Part shown: piece after piece, positions 11,388 through 23,459 of the stretch
Position numbering within the stretch: position 1 is the first letter of the stretch
Layout: every line of letters begins with the position of its first letter
From: Odontesthes bonariensis
Taxonomy: Eukaryota; Chordata; Actinopteri; Atheriniformes; Atherinopsidae
Direction of reading: 5' to 3'
DNA length: 64,000 bases
Assembly (NCBI RefSeq): GCF_027942865.1
Contig: NC_134523.1
Span: forward strand, 386,116-450,115
Made by a program: the position numbers and the translations under genes
Notes under the pieces: model-generated
Seen by the model: only the letters and a program-made list of their open reading frames with translations
What the model was told of the DNA's origin: nothing
The model's database searches: none

Positions 11388-11942
11388 AAGGGAGTTTTTT
11401 CTCTCCACAGTTGCCTTGTGCAGCTCAGGACAGGGGATTGGATCAGACAGAAGTTTCAGTGCAGTCTGTTGGTTTCCTGAGCTGGGATACTTTTTATTTA
11501 TTGGTTCTGTATGAACTGGACTCATTTAGAATTTAATGAATTTGATCGGATTCTAATTGAATTGCAATAAATTGGACTGTAACTCTGAGGTGACTTGTTG
11601 TGATTTGCTGCTCTCTAAATGAAACTGAGCTGGATTAATTCAGCTGTATGCATGAAGCTGAAGAACTGATCTTGGTGTCTGAGGACCAGCAGCCTGTGGT
11701 GCTGCTGTCGGTTGGCTCGGATCAGAGCATCTAAAGGCTGACAGCAGCTCAGCCTCCGCTCCATGTTCAGGCGGTCGGTGCTGCAGCCGGCAGCACGACA
11801 CCCACACATGCACCAGCCTTCCTCTGCAGTGATGAAGAGCTGCAGCAGACCTCCCTCCCTCCATCCAGGCTCCCACATCCAGAGGAAACAGGGGGGAGGG
11901 AAGGCTGGCCGACAAAGTCAAACCTCCAGCAGCCGCCAAGGA

Positions 11943-12076
11943 GAGGTGGAGGTGAGCAGGATGGTGCACGTAAAGGTGGAGGTGAGCAGGATGGTGCACG
12001 TAAAGGTGGAGGTGAGCAGGATGGTGCACGTAAAGGTGGAGGTGAGCAGGATGGTGCACGTAAAGGTGGAGGTTTG
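11943..12076. repeat. 30-bp minisatellite, 4-5 units
   Basis: The unit contains ggtgagcaggatggtgcacg and repeats with exact 30-bp spacing. Confidence 0.9.
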
Positions 12077-12084
12077 ATGCCACC

Positions 12085-12295
12085 GGCATATTTATAGAGC
12101 ACAATTCGTACACAAGGCAATTCAAAGTGCTTTACAGCTACATAAAATCACAAGAAGGCAATAAAATCATTAAAAATAATAATAATAATAAATAAATAAT
12201 AATAATAATAATAAAAACCTATTAAAAATAATCATTAATTAATTAATTTAAAAGTGAAGAGTGCAGATAAAATACTTTCAGGTGTCATATGCACA
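12085..12295. repeat. Dispersed repeat plus AAT microsatellite
   Basis: The segment with atagagcacaattcg and caaggcaattcaaagtgctt resembles a fish dispersed repeat tail. It is followed by (AAT)n at about 12173-12215 and an ATTA-rich tract. Confidence 0.45.
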
Positions 12296-12350
12296 GCTAA
12301 ATCCCTCTGAGGCGCCAGATAAACATCAGACTGGTTAACAGCTCTGTTAC

Positions 12351-12617
12351 AGGACCAGAACCAGCACTAAACCCACCAGAACCAGGACTAACCCCACCAG
12401 AACCAGGACTAAACCCAGCAGAACCAGGACTAAACCCACCAGAACCAGGACTAACCCCACCAGAACCAGGACTAAACCCAGCAGAACCAGGACTAACCCC
12501 AGCAGAACCAGGACTAACCCCACCAGAACCAGGACTAACCCCACCAGAACCAGGACTAAACCCAGCAGAACCAGGACTGAACCCAGCAGAACCAGGACTA
12601 AACCCAGCAGAACCTCC
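12351..12617. repeat. 21-bp minisatellite, about 13 units
   Basis: The unit is ccaccagaaccaggactaa plus two bases, with ccagcag and aacccc variants. It gives artefactual in-frame repeats on both strands. Confidence 0.9.
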
Positions 12618-12868
12618 AGAATATCTCCTGCAGGTTCTCCGCATGGTGACATTTTCTCAGGAAATCAGTATAATTGATCATGAACCCACAAACAGCTGCC
12701 AGTTTCTGAGGTTCACCTGCATCCAGGTCGCGTCTGATTGGCCGCATCCCTGCAGGTGATCAGATTTATCGATCCATCGCGTCACTGCGCCTCACTGACA
12801 ATGAGCTGGAGTTAAACCAGCAGCAGAATGTGTCTGAACATGGAGTAAAACGCGGGTCAGATACTCAC

Positions 12869-12926
12869 TCCTGTCCGCCAGAGTCAGCTTCTCCTCCAGA
12901 TGAAGACCCAGCTCCTTAAAATCCAT
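12869..12926 (-). CDS. Candidate first coding exon of an unidentified gene
   Basis: On the minus strand an ATG in good context (gagaagATGG) opens a 19-codon frame, MDFKELGLHLEEKLTLADR. It ends at a strong splice donor, ACAGGA|GTGAGT, at 12868. About 320 bp upstream is an ETS-type site of the kind found in housekeeping promoters. I do not recognise the protein. I found no second exon in the lower-coordinate sequence, which is filled with minisatellites. It may be a real gene whose remaining exons lie across the repeats, or a decayed promoter and exon remnant. Confidence 0.4.
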
Positions 12927-13239
12927 CTTCTCCCTTCAGCTCGGTGTCATTCCTCAGAGTCCCGGTCCGGGACACACCGTCCAAACACGCCCTGTGCAAA
13001 CCCGACCGGAACCACAGAGGAGACGTGGCCGGAAAAAAAGAGATGTGAAGATCAAATAAAACCAGATAAAACCAGGATCCGGCCGGAAACAGCGCGAGAA
13101 GCTCAAATAAATGTTCAAATCGGGTTTTTTTCAAAATGTCACGGCGGTGTTTTCAGAGCCAGAGGTTCGGTGGAGCTGGAGAAGCCACAGTGTGAGAATA
13201 AAGAGCCTCAGGGCGAAGGGAATAAAGCTAAGGAGAGGC

Positions 13240-13258
13240 GTGACGCACTTCCGGTGAG
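13240..13258 (-). promoter_or_regulatory. ETS/CRE-like core promoter candidate
   Basis: On the minus strand the sequence reads CACCGGAAGTGCGTCACG, which is an ETS core (CCGGAAGT) joined to a half CRE-like GCGTCA. It lies upstream of the candidate first exon at 12926 and in the matching orientation. Confidence 0.35.
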
Positions 13259-13496
13259 GGCTTCAAAATAAAAGGAAAGGAAAACAATGTTGCTGAGGCT
13301 TTACAGGGGTCCAAATAACAAAAAAACTCATGTTGTAGAACACGAGAAAAACACTCAAATATTCTGAAAGCTTGAGCAAAAGAGAGAAAACGACGACAGG
13401 AGAGAGCAGTGAAGCCGTTACAAACACAGAAATGTTCTGTTTTCATGTGAGAATAAGTCAGTGACACACAGGTTATACACATCAGCATCCTTTTAA

Positions 13497-13950
13497 TTTT
13501 AAGTTAAAATATTAAAGTTAAAGTTAAAAGATTAAAGTTAAAGGTAAAAGATTAAAGTTAAAGTTAAAAGATTAAAGTTAAAGGTAAAAGATTAAAGTTA
13601 AAGGTAAAAGATTAAAGTTAAAGTTAAAAGATTAAAGTTAAAGGTAAAAGATTAAAGTTAAAGTTAAAAGATTAAAGTTAAAGGTAAAAGATTAAAGTTA
13701 AAGTTAAAAGATTAAAGTTAAAGTTAAAAGATTAAAGTTAAAGGTAAAAGATTAAAGTTAAAGTTAAAAGATTAAAGTTAAAGGTAAAAGATTAAAGTTA
13801 AAGTTAAAAGATTAAAGTTAAAGGTAAAAGATTAAAGTTAAAGTTAAAAGATTAAAGTTAAAGTTAAAAGATTAAAGTTAAAGGTAAAAGATTAAAGTTA
13901 AAGTTAAAAGATTAAAGTTAAAGTTAAAAGATTAAAGTTAAAGGTAAAAG
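13497..13950. repeat. 20-bp A/T-rich minisatellite
   Basis: About 22 units of attaaagttaaagttaaaag alternate with attaaagttaaaggtaaaag. Confidence 0.95.
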
Positions 13951-14328
13951 TATGAACCTCAGTGCAAAGATGAATTAAAAAGCAACGTAGCAAGCTAAGA
14001 ATGGTTCAAAAAGAACCTTTAATAGACAGAAATTATATGTAAACATCATGTTAAATACAAATGTAAAAACTAAAAATCAGAAAAGACACAAAGAAAAAAT
14101 AATACACTTTTTATATCTAAATAAAACCATGAATACATATATAAATATATAACTATTTATTCATGAATTGAGTAATTTTCGTCTTACTTCACTGGTCACT
14201 TTATATTTTTAAACTGTTTTTTTAATTGTTTTTTTAAATTCTTAGATTATTTTTAAAGTGTTTATAATTGTATAAACATTTTTACTGCTTTATTATGTCT
14301 GCTACTGGATGCTTGAATTCCCTTCGGC

Positions 14329-14330
<2 letters not shown>

Positions 14331-14393
<63 letters not shown>
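14331..14393. repeat. (ATCT)n microsatellite
   Basis: About 15 uninterrupted tetranucleotide units. Confidence 0.98.
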
Positions 14394-14499
14394 ATCGCGT
14401 GGGTAAATCGTTTTATTCTGAAGGCAAGTGCACGTCATTTCCGGTTTGTCGTCACTTCCTCTCGCTAACTTAACGTCGCCGATCAGAACGAAAAACCGC

Positions 14500-14670
14500 A
14501 TGTTGGACAAACGGACGGAACCAAGTGCTGCAGGAGGGGAGGAGACTCTTCCTCCTGCTGAGAAACACAGAAAAAAAGGTTTGATCAAAGAATCCGAACC
14601 TTTTGTTCACCTTCTTTATGACTTTATGAGCGGGTTCAGCGGCAGAACCAGAACTTTAGTGTCGGTCTGA
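14500..14670 (+). CDS. Small ORF with promoter-like upstream sequence, unidentified
   Basis: A 56-codon frame begins MLDKRTEPSAAGGEE and ends in SGRTRTLVSV. ETS-like TTTCCGG and CACTTCC motifs lie 50-65 bp upstream. The protein is not recognised. It could be a first exon read through its splice donor, a short peptide gene, or chance. There is no downstream exon that I can link. Confidence 0.2.
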   Translation: MLDKRTEPSAAGGEETLPPAEKHRKKGLIKESEPFVHLLYDFMSGFSGRTRTLVSV

Positions 14671-14827
14671 CCCCCCCCACTGGGACCCCTGAGTGGTTTG
14701 ACCCATCAGATGATTCCCAGCAGCTGACAGCAACAGTCTGACACTTTACTTTAGAGTTGGGCTGTAAATGACTGAATAAAAACACAGAACCTGAGGTCAG
14801 AACCCAGCCCAAACACAGAGGAAACAG

Positions 14828-15830
14828 TCCTCAGATTTATCACAGAATCATCACAGATTCATCTCAGATTTATCACAGATTTATCTCAGATTTATCACAG
14901 AATTATCTCAGATTTATCACAGATTTATCTCAGATTTATCACAGATTTATCTCAGATTTATCTCAGATTTATCACAGATTTATCACAGATTTATCACAGA
15001 TTTATCTCAGATTTATCACAGATTTATCACAGATTTATCACAGATTTATCTCAGATTTATCACAGATTTATCACAGATTTATCTCAGATTTATCACAGAT
15101 TTATCTCAGATTTATCTAAGAATTATCACAGATTTATCTCAGATTTATCACAGATTTATCTCAGATTTATCACAGATTTATCTAAGAATTATCACAGATT
15201 TATCACAGATTTATCTCAGATTTATCTCAGATTTATCACAGATTTATCACAGATTTATCTCAGATTTATCACAGATTTATCTCAGATTTATCTCAGATTT
15301 ATCACAGATTTATCTCAGATTTATCTCAGATTTATCACAGATTTATCTCAGATTTATCACAGATTTATCACAGATTTATCACAGATTTATCTCAGATTTA
15401 TCACAGATTTATCTCAGATTTATCTCAGATTTATCACAGATTTATCTAAGAATTATCACAGATTTATCTCAGATTTATCTCAGAATTATCACAGATTCAT
15501 CACAGAATTATCACAGATTTATCACAGATTTATCTCAGATTTATCACAGATTTATCACAGAATCATCACAGATTTATCACAGAATTATCACAGATTTATC
15601 ACAGAATTATCACAGATTTATCACAGAATTATCACAGATTTATCACAGATTCATCACAGAATTATCACAGAATTATCACAGATTTATCACAGATTCATCA
15701 CAGAATTATCACAGAATTATCACAGAATTATCACAGAATTATCTCAGATTTATCTCAGATTTATCTCAGATTCATCACAGATTTATCTCAGATTTATCAC
15801 AGAATTATCACAGAATTATCACAGAATTAA
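14828..15830. repeat. 11-bp A/T-rich minisatellite, about 90 units
   Basis: Units of agatttatcac and agatttatctc are interspersed, with agaattatcac variants that become dominant toward the right end. Confidence 0.95.
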
Positions 15831-15849
15831 CCCATAAAGTGACCGGAAA

Positions 15850-16402
15850 AGGTGTCATTTTTATTTTTTATTTTTTTTTATTTAAATATGCACAATGATA
15901 AAAACAAGGAAATACATTTATTAATACAAAGGCTAAAAGAATGTGCAGGAGAGGAAAGGAAGCCCAAGGGCTTATATAACCCCCCCCCCATACAAAACAC
16001 TAAATTAAATCAACCAATAAAAGAAAAGAAAAGGCAGAAAAGAGGAGGAGACAAGGAGAAATACAGAGAGAGAACAAAATCACAATTTCATTTCAAATGA
16101 AATTTTGCCTGGACAGAAGATACCTCACCAAACTAGACTTAAACATTTTGTAGGAGGATAAAAGCTTGAGACCTCTGCAGGGAGTTCCAGAGCTGGGGAC
16201 CATGGAATTTGATAAAACATTTATGTCTGGAAGTTCTACAAAGAGGTAAAAGAAAGTTGTTCTGACCTCTTACTGAATATGAGTGAATATCTGATGATAA
16301 CAAGCAGAACGTATGAAAAGTGCCTGGAATGTCTTGTTTACAATGAATGAATTTAAACATGAACAGAGATGTTTGAAGCATATTAATAGAAAAAATTGAC
16401 AA
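15850..16402 (-). pseudogene. LINE 3'-end fragment
   Basis: On the minus strand the frame at 16402-16139 contains HGPQLWNSLQRS, preceded by a basic RTSRHK stretch. This is the C-terminal signature of CR1/L2/RTE-type LINEs. An A-rich tail (in the minus sense) at about 15857-15880 marks the 3' terminus. It is truncated upstream. Confidence 0.6.
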
Positions 16403-16439
16403 GAGTCTGAATTTACTGAATAAAGGTGCAGATGGCGCC

Positions 16440-17097
16440 TGATTTGTCTAAATTCCAATCAGATTGAGTTATTAAGTGCATGTAGACACCTTAATCTGAC
16501 TAAGAAGTGGATCGGATCGGATTATTGGCTAAATTACAATCAGACTGAGTTATTAAGTGCATGTAGACACCTTAATCTGACTAAGAACTGGATCGGATGG
16601 GATTCAGACCCTGAGATAACTGGGTTAAAGTCACTCTAAACCTGCTTGTAGACGCTGAAGCACGTGGTGAATCAGACTTTGCGTTCTGCGCATGCTCCAG
16701 ATGTTTTCCCGGGGTCGTGACCCGGAAGTCAAAGGAGACGATATTCCTGTTGTTGTCGCCGTCAGAAAGAAACAAACAACGCGATGGAGAATGCTCCGTT
16801 GGGCATCGAGTTCGTGCAACAAGCAGCTCATCACAGAGCAAATGTAGAGGGACGTAGCTTCATCTGGCTCTGCGTTCTCCATCTTTCTCCGATGCCTGAG
16901 TTTGTTGTTGTTGTTGGTGGTGAAGAGGTCAACAGGAAGTGGCTCTATTAGCAACAGCTGGAATGGGTACAGCGCCACCTATCATACCGGGGTATGACAC
17001 GCTTTGTGCCTCTGATCCCATTCATTCACCGCCATATATCCAAGGAGAATTACCCTCGCCCAGCTCATTCTGATTGTAATTTAGCCAATAATTTAAA
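16440..17097. mobile_element. Candidate MITE with diverged inverted ends
   Basis: The sequence attattggctaaattacaa near 16522 recurs inverted at about 17072-17096. The left side also contains an 81-bp tandem duplication (gttattaagtgcatgtagac, at 16468 and 16549). The boundaries are approximate, and the class is not determined. Confidence 0.45.
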
Positions 17098-17132
17098 TAA
17101 TGTGACCCCACTGAGTAGAACCAGTTATTATG

Positions 17133-19935
17133 GAACCAGCTGGTCTCTAGTTCCAGAGGGCCGTGGTCCCTAGTTCCTGAGGGCCGTGGTCCCTAGTTCC
17201 TGATGGCCGTGCTCCCTAGTTCCTGATGGCCGTGTAGTTCCCGAGGGCCGTGGTCCCTAGTTCCCGAGGGCCGTGGTCCCGAGTTCCTGAGGGCCGTGGT
17301 CCCTAGTTCCCGAGGGCCGTGGTCCCTAGTTCCCAAGGGCCGTGGTCCCTAGTTCCTGAGGGCCGTGGTCCCTAGTTCCCAAGGGCCGTGGTCCCTAGTT
17401 CCCGAGGGCCGTGGTCCCTAGTTCCTGAGGGCCGTGGTCCCTAGTTCCTGAGGGCCGTGGTCCCTAGTTCCCGAGGGCCGTGGTCCCTAGTTCCCAAGGG
17501 CCGTGGTCCCTAGTTCCTGAGGGCCGTGGTCCCTAGTTCCTGAGGGCCGTGGTCCCTAGTTCCTGATGGCTGTGGTCCCGAGTTCCTGAGGGCCGTGGTC
17601 CCTAGTTCCTGATGGCCGTGGTCCCGAGTTCCCGAGGACCGTGGTCCCTAGTTCCCGAGGACCGTGGTCCCTAGTTCCCGAGGACCGTGGTCCCTAGTTC
17701 CCGAGGACCGTGGTCCCGAGTTCCTGATGGCCGTGGTCCCTAGTTCCTGATGGCCGTGGTCCCTAGTTCCTGATGGCCGTGGTCCCTAGTTCCTGATGGC
17801 CGTGGTCCCTAGTTCCTGAGGGCCGTGGTCCCTAGTTCCCGAGGACCGTGGTCCCGAGTTCCTGATGGCCGTGGTCCCTAGTTCCAGAGGACCGTGGTCC
17901 CGAGTTCCTGATGGCCGTGGTCCCTAGTTCCAGAGGACCGTGGTCCCGAGTTCCTGATGGCCGTGGTCCCTAGTTCCTGATGGGCGTGGTCCCTAGTTCC
18001 CGAGGACCGTGGTCCCGAGTTCCTGATGGCCGTGGTCCCTAGTTCCCGAGGACCGTGGTCCCGAGTTCCTGATGGCCGTGGTCCCTAGTTCCTGATGGCC
18101 TTGGTCCCTAGTTCCTGAGGGCCTTGGTCCCTAGTTCCCGAGGACCGTGGTCCCTAGTTCCTGATGACCGTGGTCCCGAGTTCCTGAGGGCCGTGGTCCC
18201 TAGTTCCTGATGGCCGTGGTCCCTAGTTCCCGAGGGCCGTGGTCGCTAGTTCCCGAGGGCCGTGGTCCCTAGTTCCTGAGGGCCGTGGTCCCGAGTTCCC
18301 GAGGGCCGCGGTCCCTGGTTCCTGATGGCCGTGGTCCCTAGTTCCTTAGGGCCGTGGTCCCTAGTTCCAGAGGGCCGTGGTCCCTGGTTCCTGATGGCCG
18401 TGGTCCCTAGTTCCTTAGGGCCGTGGTCCCTAGTTCCTGAGGGCCGTGGTCCCGAGTTCCCGAGGGCCGTGGTCCCTAGTTCCCGAGGGCCGTGGTCCCT
18501 AGTTCCAGAGGGCCGTGGTCCCTAGTTCCTGAGGGCCGTGGTCCCGAGTTCCCGAGGGCCGTGGTCCCTAGTTCCTGAGGGCCGTGGTCCCTAGTTCCCG
18601 AGGGCCGTGGTCCCTAGTTCCAGAGGGCCGTGGTCCCTAGTTCCTGAGGGCCGTGGTCCCTAGTTCCTGAGGGCCGTGGTCCCTAGTTCCCGAGGGCCGT
18701 GGTCCCTAGTTCCAGAGGGCCGTGGTCCCTAGTTCCTGAGGGCCGTGGTCCCGAGTTCCAGAGGGCCGTGGTCCCTAGTTCCTGAGGGCCGTGGTCCCGA
18801 GTTCCCGAGGGCCGTGGTCCCTAGTTCCCGAGGGCCGTGGTCCCTAGTTCCCGAGGGCCGTGGTCCCTAGTTCCCGAGGGCCGTGGTCCCTAGTTCCCGA
18901 GGGCCGCGGTCCCTAGTTCCTGAGGGCCGTGGTCCCTAGTTCCTGATGGCCGTGGTCCCTAGTTCCCGAGGGCCGTGGTCCCTAGTTCCTGAGGGCCGTG
19001 GTCCCGAGTTCCCGAGGGCCGCGGTCCCTGGTTCCTGATGGCCGTGGTCCCTAGTTCCTTAGGGCCGTGGTCCCTAGTTCCAGAGGGCCGTGGTCCCTGG
19101 TTCCTGATGGCCGTGGTCCCTAGTTCCTTAGGGCCGTGGTCCCTAGTTCCTGAGGGCCGTGGTCCCGAGTTCCAGAGGGCCGTGGTCCCTAGTTCCCGAG
19201 GGCCGTGGTCCCTAGTTCCAGAGGGCCGTGGTCCCTAGTTCCTGAGGGCCGTGGTCCCGAGTTCCCGAGGGCCGTGGTCCCTAGTTCCCGAGGGCCGTGG
19301 TCCCTAGTTCCCGAGGGCCGTGGTCCCTAGTTCCAGAGGGCCGTGGTCCCTAGTTCCTGAGGGCCGTGGTCCTTAGTTCCAGAGGGCCGTGGTCCCTAGT
19401 TCCTGAGGGCCGTGGTCCCGAGTTCCCGAGGGCCGTGGTCCCTAGTTCCTGAGGGCCGTGGTCCCTAGTTCCCGAGGGCCGTGGTCCCTAGCTCCTGAGG
19501 GCCGTGGTCCCTAGTTCCTGAGGGCCGTGGTCCCTAGTTCCAGAGGGCCGTGGTGCCTAGTTCCTGAGGGCCGTGGTCCCTAGTTCCAGAGGGCCGTGGT
19601 CCCTAGTTCCTGAGGGCCATGGTCCCTAGTTCCTGAGGGCCATGGTCCCTAGTTCCAGAGGGCCGTGGTCCCTAGTTCCTGAGGGCCGTGGTCCCTAGTT
19701 CCAGAGGACCGTGGTCCCTAGTTCCAGAGGGCCGTGGTGCCTAGTTCCTGAGGGCCGTGGTCCCTAGTTCCAGAGGGCCGTGGTCCCTAGTTCCAGAGGG
19801 CCGTGGTCCCTAGTTCCTGAGGGCCGTGGTCCCTAGTTCCAGAGGACCGTGGTCCCTAGTTCCAGAGGGCCGTGGTGCCTAGTTCCTGAGGGCCGCGGTC
19901 CCTAGTTCCTGAGGGCCATGGTCCCTAGTTCCTGT
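17133..19935. repeat. 23-bp GC-rich minisatellite, about 120 units
   Basis: The unit is ggccgtggtccctagttcct plus three bases. Variants include tgatgg, cgagga, ccagagg and cttaggg. A run of variants at about 18325-18525 repeats almost exactly at 19038-19238, an offset of 713 bp (31 units). Open frames through it (MAVVPSSLGPW...) are artefacts. Confidence 0.95.
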
Positions 19936-20988
19936 ATGTGCAAATGAGGGGGAAAAAACGGCCCTGTTCCTGAAAAGGTTCTAGTAACTGCAGAAGGTTC
20001 CTACAGTGGGAATGCGGCTAAAGAGGGAATAAATGCTCAGATCTCTTTCCACCTGCTGGTCGTGCGACTCCAGGTGTGTCTTAATCACCAGTAGCCTTTT
20101 CTCTGTGTGCAGATGTGCTGGGAATGTTCCGATCTGGATGTTCCATTAATGTCCAGATACCAGATACCTGTGGCCATAACAACCTGTCTGGGTCTCCTTC
20201 GTGAGTCCGAGTGGAACTGAGCACCAGGTGAAGCTGTTGATTTACCAGCTGATCTGTGACCAAACCCACCCGAGGGCAGACAGAGAGGGACTGTGGCCCC
20301 CTCTGAGCGGCGCCTGGGCCCCCTCAGAGGGGCGCCTGGGCCCATCCTCTGAGAGCAAAAAGACCTCCTCAGTCAGACCCTGGTTGTATCTCTGCTGGTT
20401 CCCCTGGAGGAGCTGGAGAAGATGGCTGGAAAGAAGCAGCTCTGTGGCTCTGGGTTTCTGTTTCTGCTCCAAACCTTCTGCTCAGAGGTCAGAGGTCAGA
20501 CAACAGAGTGTTGCTGCTTCACCTCCTTTTCTGCTGACCTCGACGCTTCCTGAAGCCTTCAGATCGGTCAGATTCCCTCTGCGTCCCGTCCGGCCTCCTC
20601 TGAGCAGGAAACACATTTACGGCCCTGGATGTCCCTAAAAGTAAAGATTCCTTCAGCGTGTCTGCAGCAGAGCTGCAGCCGGCCTTCCTGCTGCCTCAGG
20701 AACACTTCAGCCTCCTCTTATGTGACAAATTAATCTATTTTTGCAGCTCCGCAGTCTGGATTTTATCTGCTGGTTTCCAACAAAATACGATAACTGGAGT
20801 TTCTGTTTGTGAAGTTTTCCCATTTCCATCTTAATGTGGATCAAAAGTCCCCAGTTTCATATTTTTCAGACTCATCTGTGAGACTAAATCCAACATTTAT
20901 TTAACATATGTTTTAAAAAAGAAAAATAATTTTGCTCACTCATTTAATTCAATGAAAAATCCTAATAAATCCTAATAAGTAATAATAA

Positions 20989-21027
<39 letters not shown>

Positions 21028-21537
21028 AAATTATAATTAATAAATAATAATAAAAAAATATGTTAAAAAAAATCCATCATTTCCTGATTAATGTTGAACT
21101 TCTGCTGCAGCCCAACGGATCCTCACTGAGGGCGTGCACGTTCAGGCTCGTCTGCACCTGACTGGAACACCGTAAACCCACCCAGGCATGTTGGTGCCCC
21201 CCCCTGTGCAGGAATTCAGCCCCGCGGCCCAAAAAGCTGCAGCCCCACCTCACCATGTGTGAGGACCCTCCCTGTGGGTGCGGCCGGCTTCTGTCGGAGT
21301 TATAAACTGCTCCTCAGCCGGCACAATGGGAAGCTTTCACATATTTAGAGCTGAAGTCAGAGTCTGAATTTAACCACAGCTGCTGCAGAGGGTCCGGCCC
21401 GTCTGCAGAGGGGGAGTCCGGCCCGTCCTCTCCGTGAAACCTCCATGGAAACAGCTGGAAACAGCTGGAAGAAACAGCTGGAAGAAACAGCTGGAAACAG
21501 CCAGCAGAGGCGGTCAGGCGGCCTCCTCACGGCTCAA
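19936..21537. other. No gene recognised; low-complexity tract at 20950-21060
   Basis: Mixed GC sequence without supported exons. A (TAAA)n tract occurs at about 20985-21030. The segment 21120-21460 is the most GC-rich unique stretch here and could hold regulatory DNA, but nothing specific can be shown. Confidence 0.4.
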
Positions 21538-22265
21538 ACTTTTTTTAAATTAATTAATTAATTAATTAATTAATTTATTTATTTATTTATGTATGTATTT
21601 ATTTATTATTAATTTATTTATTATACATTAATTAACATTACATAATATATTAATTAACTTTATTAACAATTATATACATAACAAAACTGTTTAGCCAGGG
21701 GAAGAAGAAAAAAAACATATATAAAAGTATAAATGTACAAAGAAACATCATGCATAAAAAATGCATCACTGTAGAGAAAAACATTATTTAAATAAAACGT
21801 TTTCCAAAATAAAGTTTGTTTTTAAAGCCTTAGGCATTTCTAACCATTGATGTCGGTGCTGTAGTGGTATAATTCTTTCAAAAAAAGTGTAAAATTTGGT
21901 TTGCTGTCAGTCCGTTTCCTTTTACCTTACAAAGAGTGAGAAACAGCAGCTACATTATGTGTCTTCTGTGCCAACCAAAACAAACGCACATTTCAGCAGA
22001 AACTCAACATCTAACTTGAGGAAACATGTAGCGCTAAGTTTCCTAAACTCGTTTCCCCCCATGGATAGGTGAATGTTTGTTTTTTAGGTTACATATGGGT
22101 TACATATGTTTTAAACATTTCCTAAGTCTCTTTTATGTTTTATTAAAGTTCTTGAATTTACCTGGATTATTTTAATTTAAGTTATTTTGTAATTAATTAA
22201 TTAATTTTAATGTATTTGATCAATTGGATGAACTCTAATCTGCCTAAAGATGATTATTTAGTATT
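21538..22265. other. Low complexity then A/T-rich unique sequence
   Basis: (TAAT)n and (ATTT)n tracts occupy about 21545-21660. The rest is A/T-rich with no supported exon. Confidence 0.5.
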
Positions 22266-22426
22266 TTTGTCTGTCTGATTGAATGCTTGTGTTAACAAAT
22301 AAATCAGACGTTACTCAACAGTTACTCACCTGAGTAGTTTTTTCACCTCTTACTCAAGTAATTATCTGGATGAATACTTTTTACTTTTACTTGAGTATAA
22401 TTTTTGGCTGCTCTGCCCACCTCTGG
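22266..22426. mobile_element. Right end of a hAT-type MITE
   Basis: Repeated TTACTCA/ACTTGAGTA motifs lead into ctgctctgcccacctctg. This matches the terminus of a common fish hAT MITE, which begins cagaggtgggcagagcag on the other strand. The left terminus was not found, so the copy is truncated. Confidence 0.5.
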
Positions 22427-22429
22427 TTA

Positions 22430-22794
22430 TTAGACACAAACGGATTATCGTCACAGATCTTTGTTCTTGTATAGACTGCGCATGGGCGGAGTAGGAGCCA
22501 GGTGGGTGTGGCCACGGCCAGCCAGGTAGAGGCGCAGGTGATATGTGTTAGTGGGTGATTTAGTTCAGCTTTGAGAATCCGGGGGAGCTTCACGCAGCAA
22601 TCTTTTCGATCGTGAGTCGTGAGAAAATGAAATGTTTATTTTGAGTTAAATGAAACCTTGAGTCCTTGGAATAAAAAAGCATAAAGATGACGGCATGCAG
22701 TCATTGATGTTTTTCGTGGACACGCATCGAAACCCTACTGAGCCCCCCCCAGATAAGTACCACTTAATTTTTGATTGTGGAAAGTGCTACTACA
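22430..22794 (+). mobile_element. LTR-like segment upstream of a gag remnant
   Basis: The segment contains an AATAAA at about 22670 and ends ...gtgctactaca. Bases 22666-22794 recur at 44874-45015, where the same terminus is followed by unrelated DNA. That is how the end of an LTR should behave. A gag-like ORF starts 142 bp downstream. I could not fix the LTR start or a convincing primer-binding site. Confidence 0.5.
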
Positions 22795-22935
22795 ATAAAT
22801 CGTAAAGATTTGAGTGAGAATTAACTGCTGCCGAGGAGTATTTTGGACGCTCATGTGTGGAAGCCGTGATCGCCGCTTCCGCGCATGAATGAATGGATCA
22901 AAGGATGTAAAGACACAAAGTAATGAAATAAAAAT

Positions 22936-23459
22936 ATGACGGAAGGAAAGGAAACTGCCAGTGTTGGACTCGCGGAGAGAAAAGCGAGGATGATAAATTG
23001 TTTCAAGACATTGGTGCAAGGAGAACGAAACTGCTCACCTTCAAATTAAATCAGATTGATGATCTTTTGGGAAAGGATGCGAATTATGAAGTAATACAAA
23101 TAAAGATGAAGGATTTCAATGTTGTGTTGGAGGCGTTCAAAGAGCTGAACAGTTCTGTGGTAAAACGTTTGCGCATGGATGAATTGGGCGCTGACCAGGA
23201 GGAATGGTATCAGCCAAAGCTTCAGAAATTTGAGGAGTTCATTCAAACCATGGATATGTGGTGCGAAGAGGCTGTGGCAAAACATCGCAGCAACAAGGCT
23301 GCCACTGAACAGGACGAGGTGTCCCCGCTGGACAGTGTGTCCAACGTGTCAAAGCCGACCTCAGCAGTGTCGGCCAGTGCGCGCTCGGGCCGGGCGCGCT
23401 CCAGCGCGTCATCAGCAGCCTCGGCTCTATGGGGGAAATTTTGGGTAAAAAAAAATTAA
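22936..23459 (+). pseudogene. BEL/Pao-type gag N-terminal remnant
   Basis: The ATG at 22936 opens MTEGKETASVG, but the frame shifts near 22998. From there a 153-codon frame reads through a helical region (LLGKDANYEVIQIKMKDF) to the low-complexity DSVSNVSKP and RSSASSAAS stretch. The latter is characteristic of the gag leader of fish BEL/Pao-like elements. The same DSVSNVS motif occurs in the gag remnant at 41806-42709. The frame ends after KFWVKKN and the capsid, protease and polymerase are missing. It is a dead fragment. Confidence 0.5.

Larger units (their letters stand above)
10100..11605 (+). mobile_element. L2-like LINE 3' end containing two minisatellites
   Basis: A degenerate C-terminal coding segment (GPSLWNQLPVWEAE, the usual 'LWN.LP' motif of L2/CR1-type LINEs, ending in a DKAYS-like tail) is followed by a 3' UTR. 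The UTR contains ggaggtttcttcctgttaaa, a sequence common in fish LINE tails, and a final gcaataaattgg. The coding part was amplified into a 55-bp array and the UTR into a 26/29-bp array. Confidence 0.65.

Noticed and set aside
11615..11878. Possible exon (ERRLSCCQPLDALIRANRQQ...) on the minus strand
   Set aside because: An acceptor-like site is present at its 5' side, but there is no donor, no linked exon and no recognised family.
12347..12652. LVLVGLVLVL membrane-like repeat protein
   Set aside because: Minus-strand reading of the 21-bp minisatellite; not a real transmembrane protein.
18325..19238. Two 66-codon MAVVPSSLGPW frames
   Set aside because: Same 23-bp array segment duplicated 713 bp apart; no independent coding evidence.
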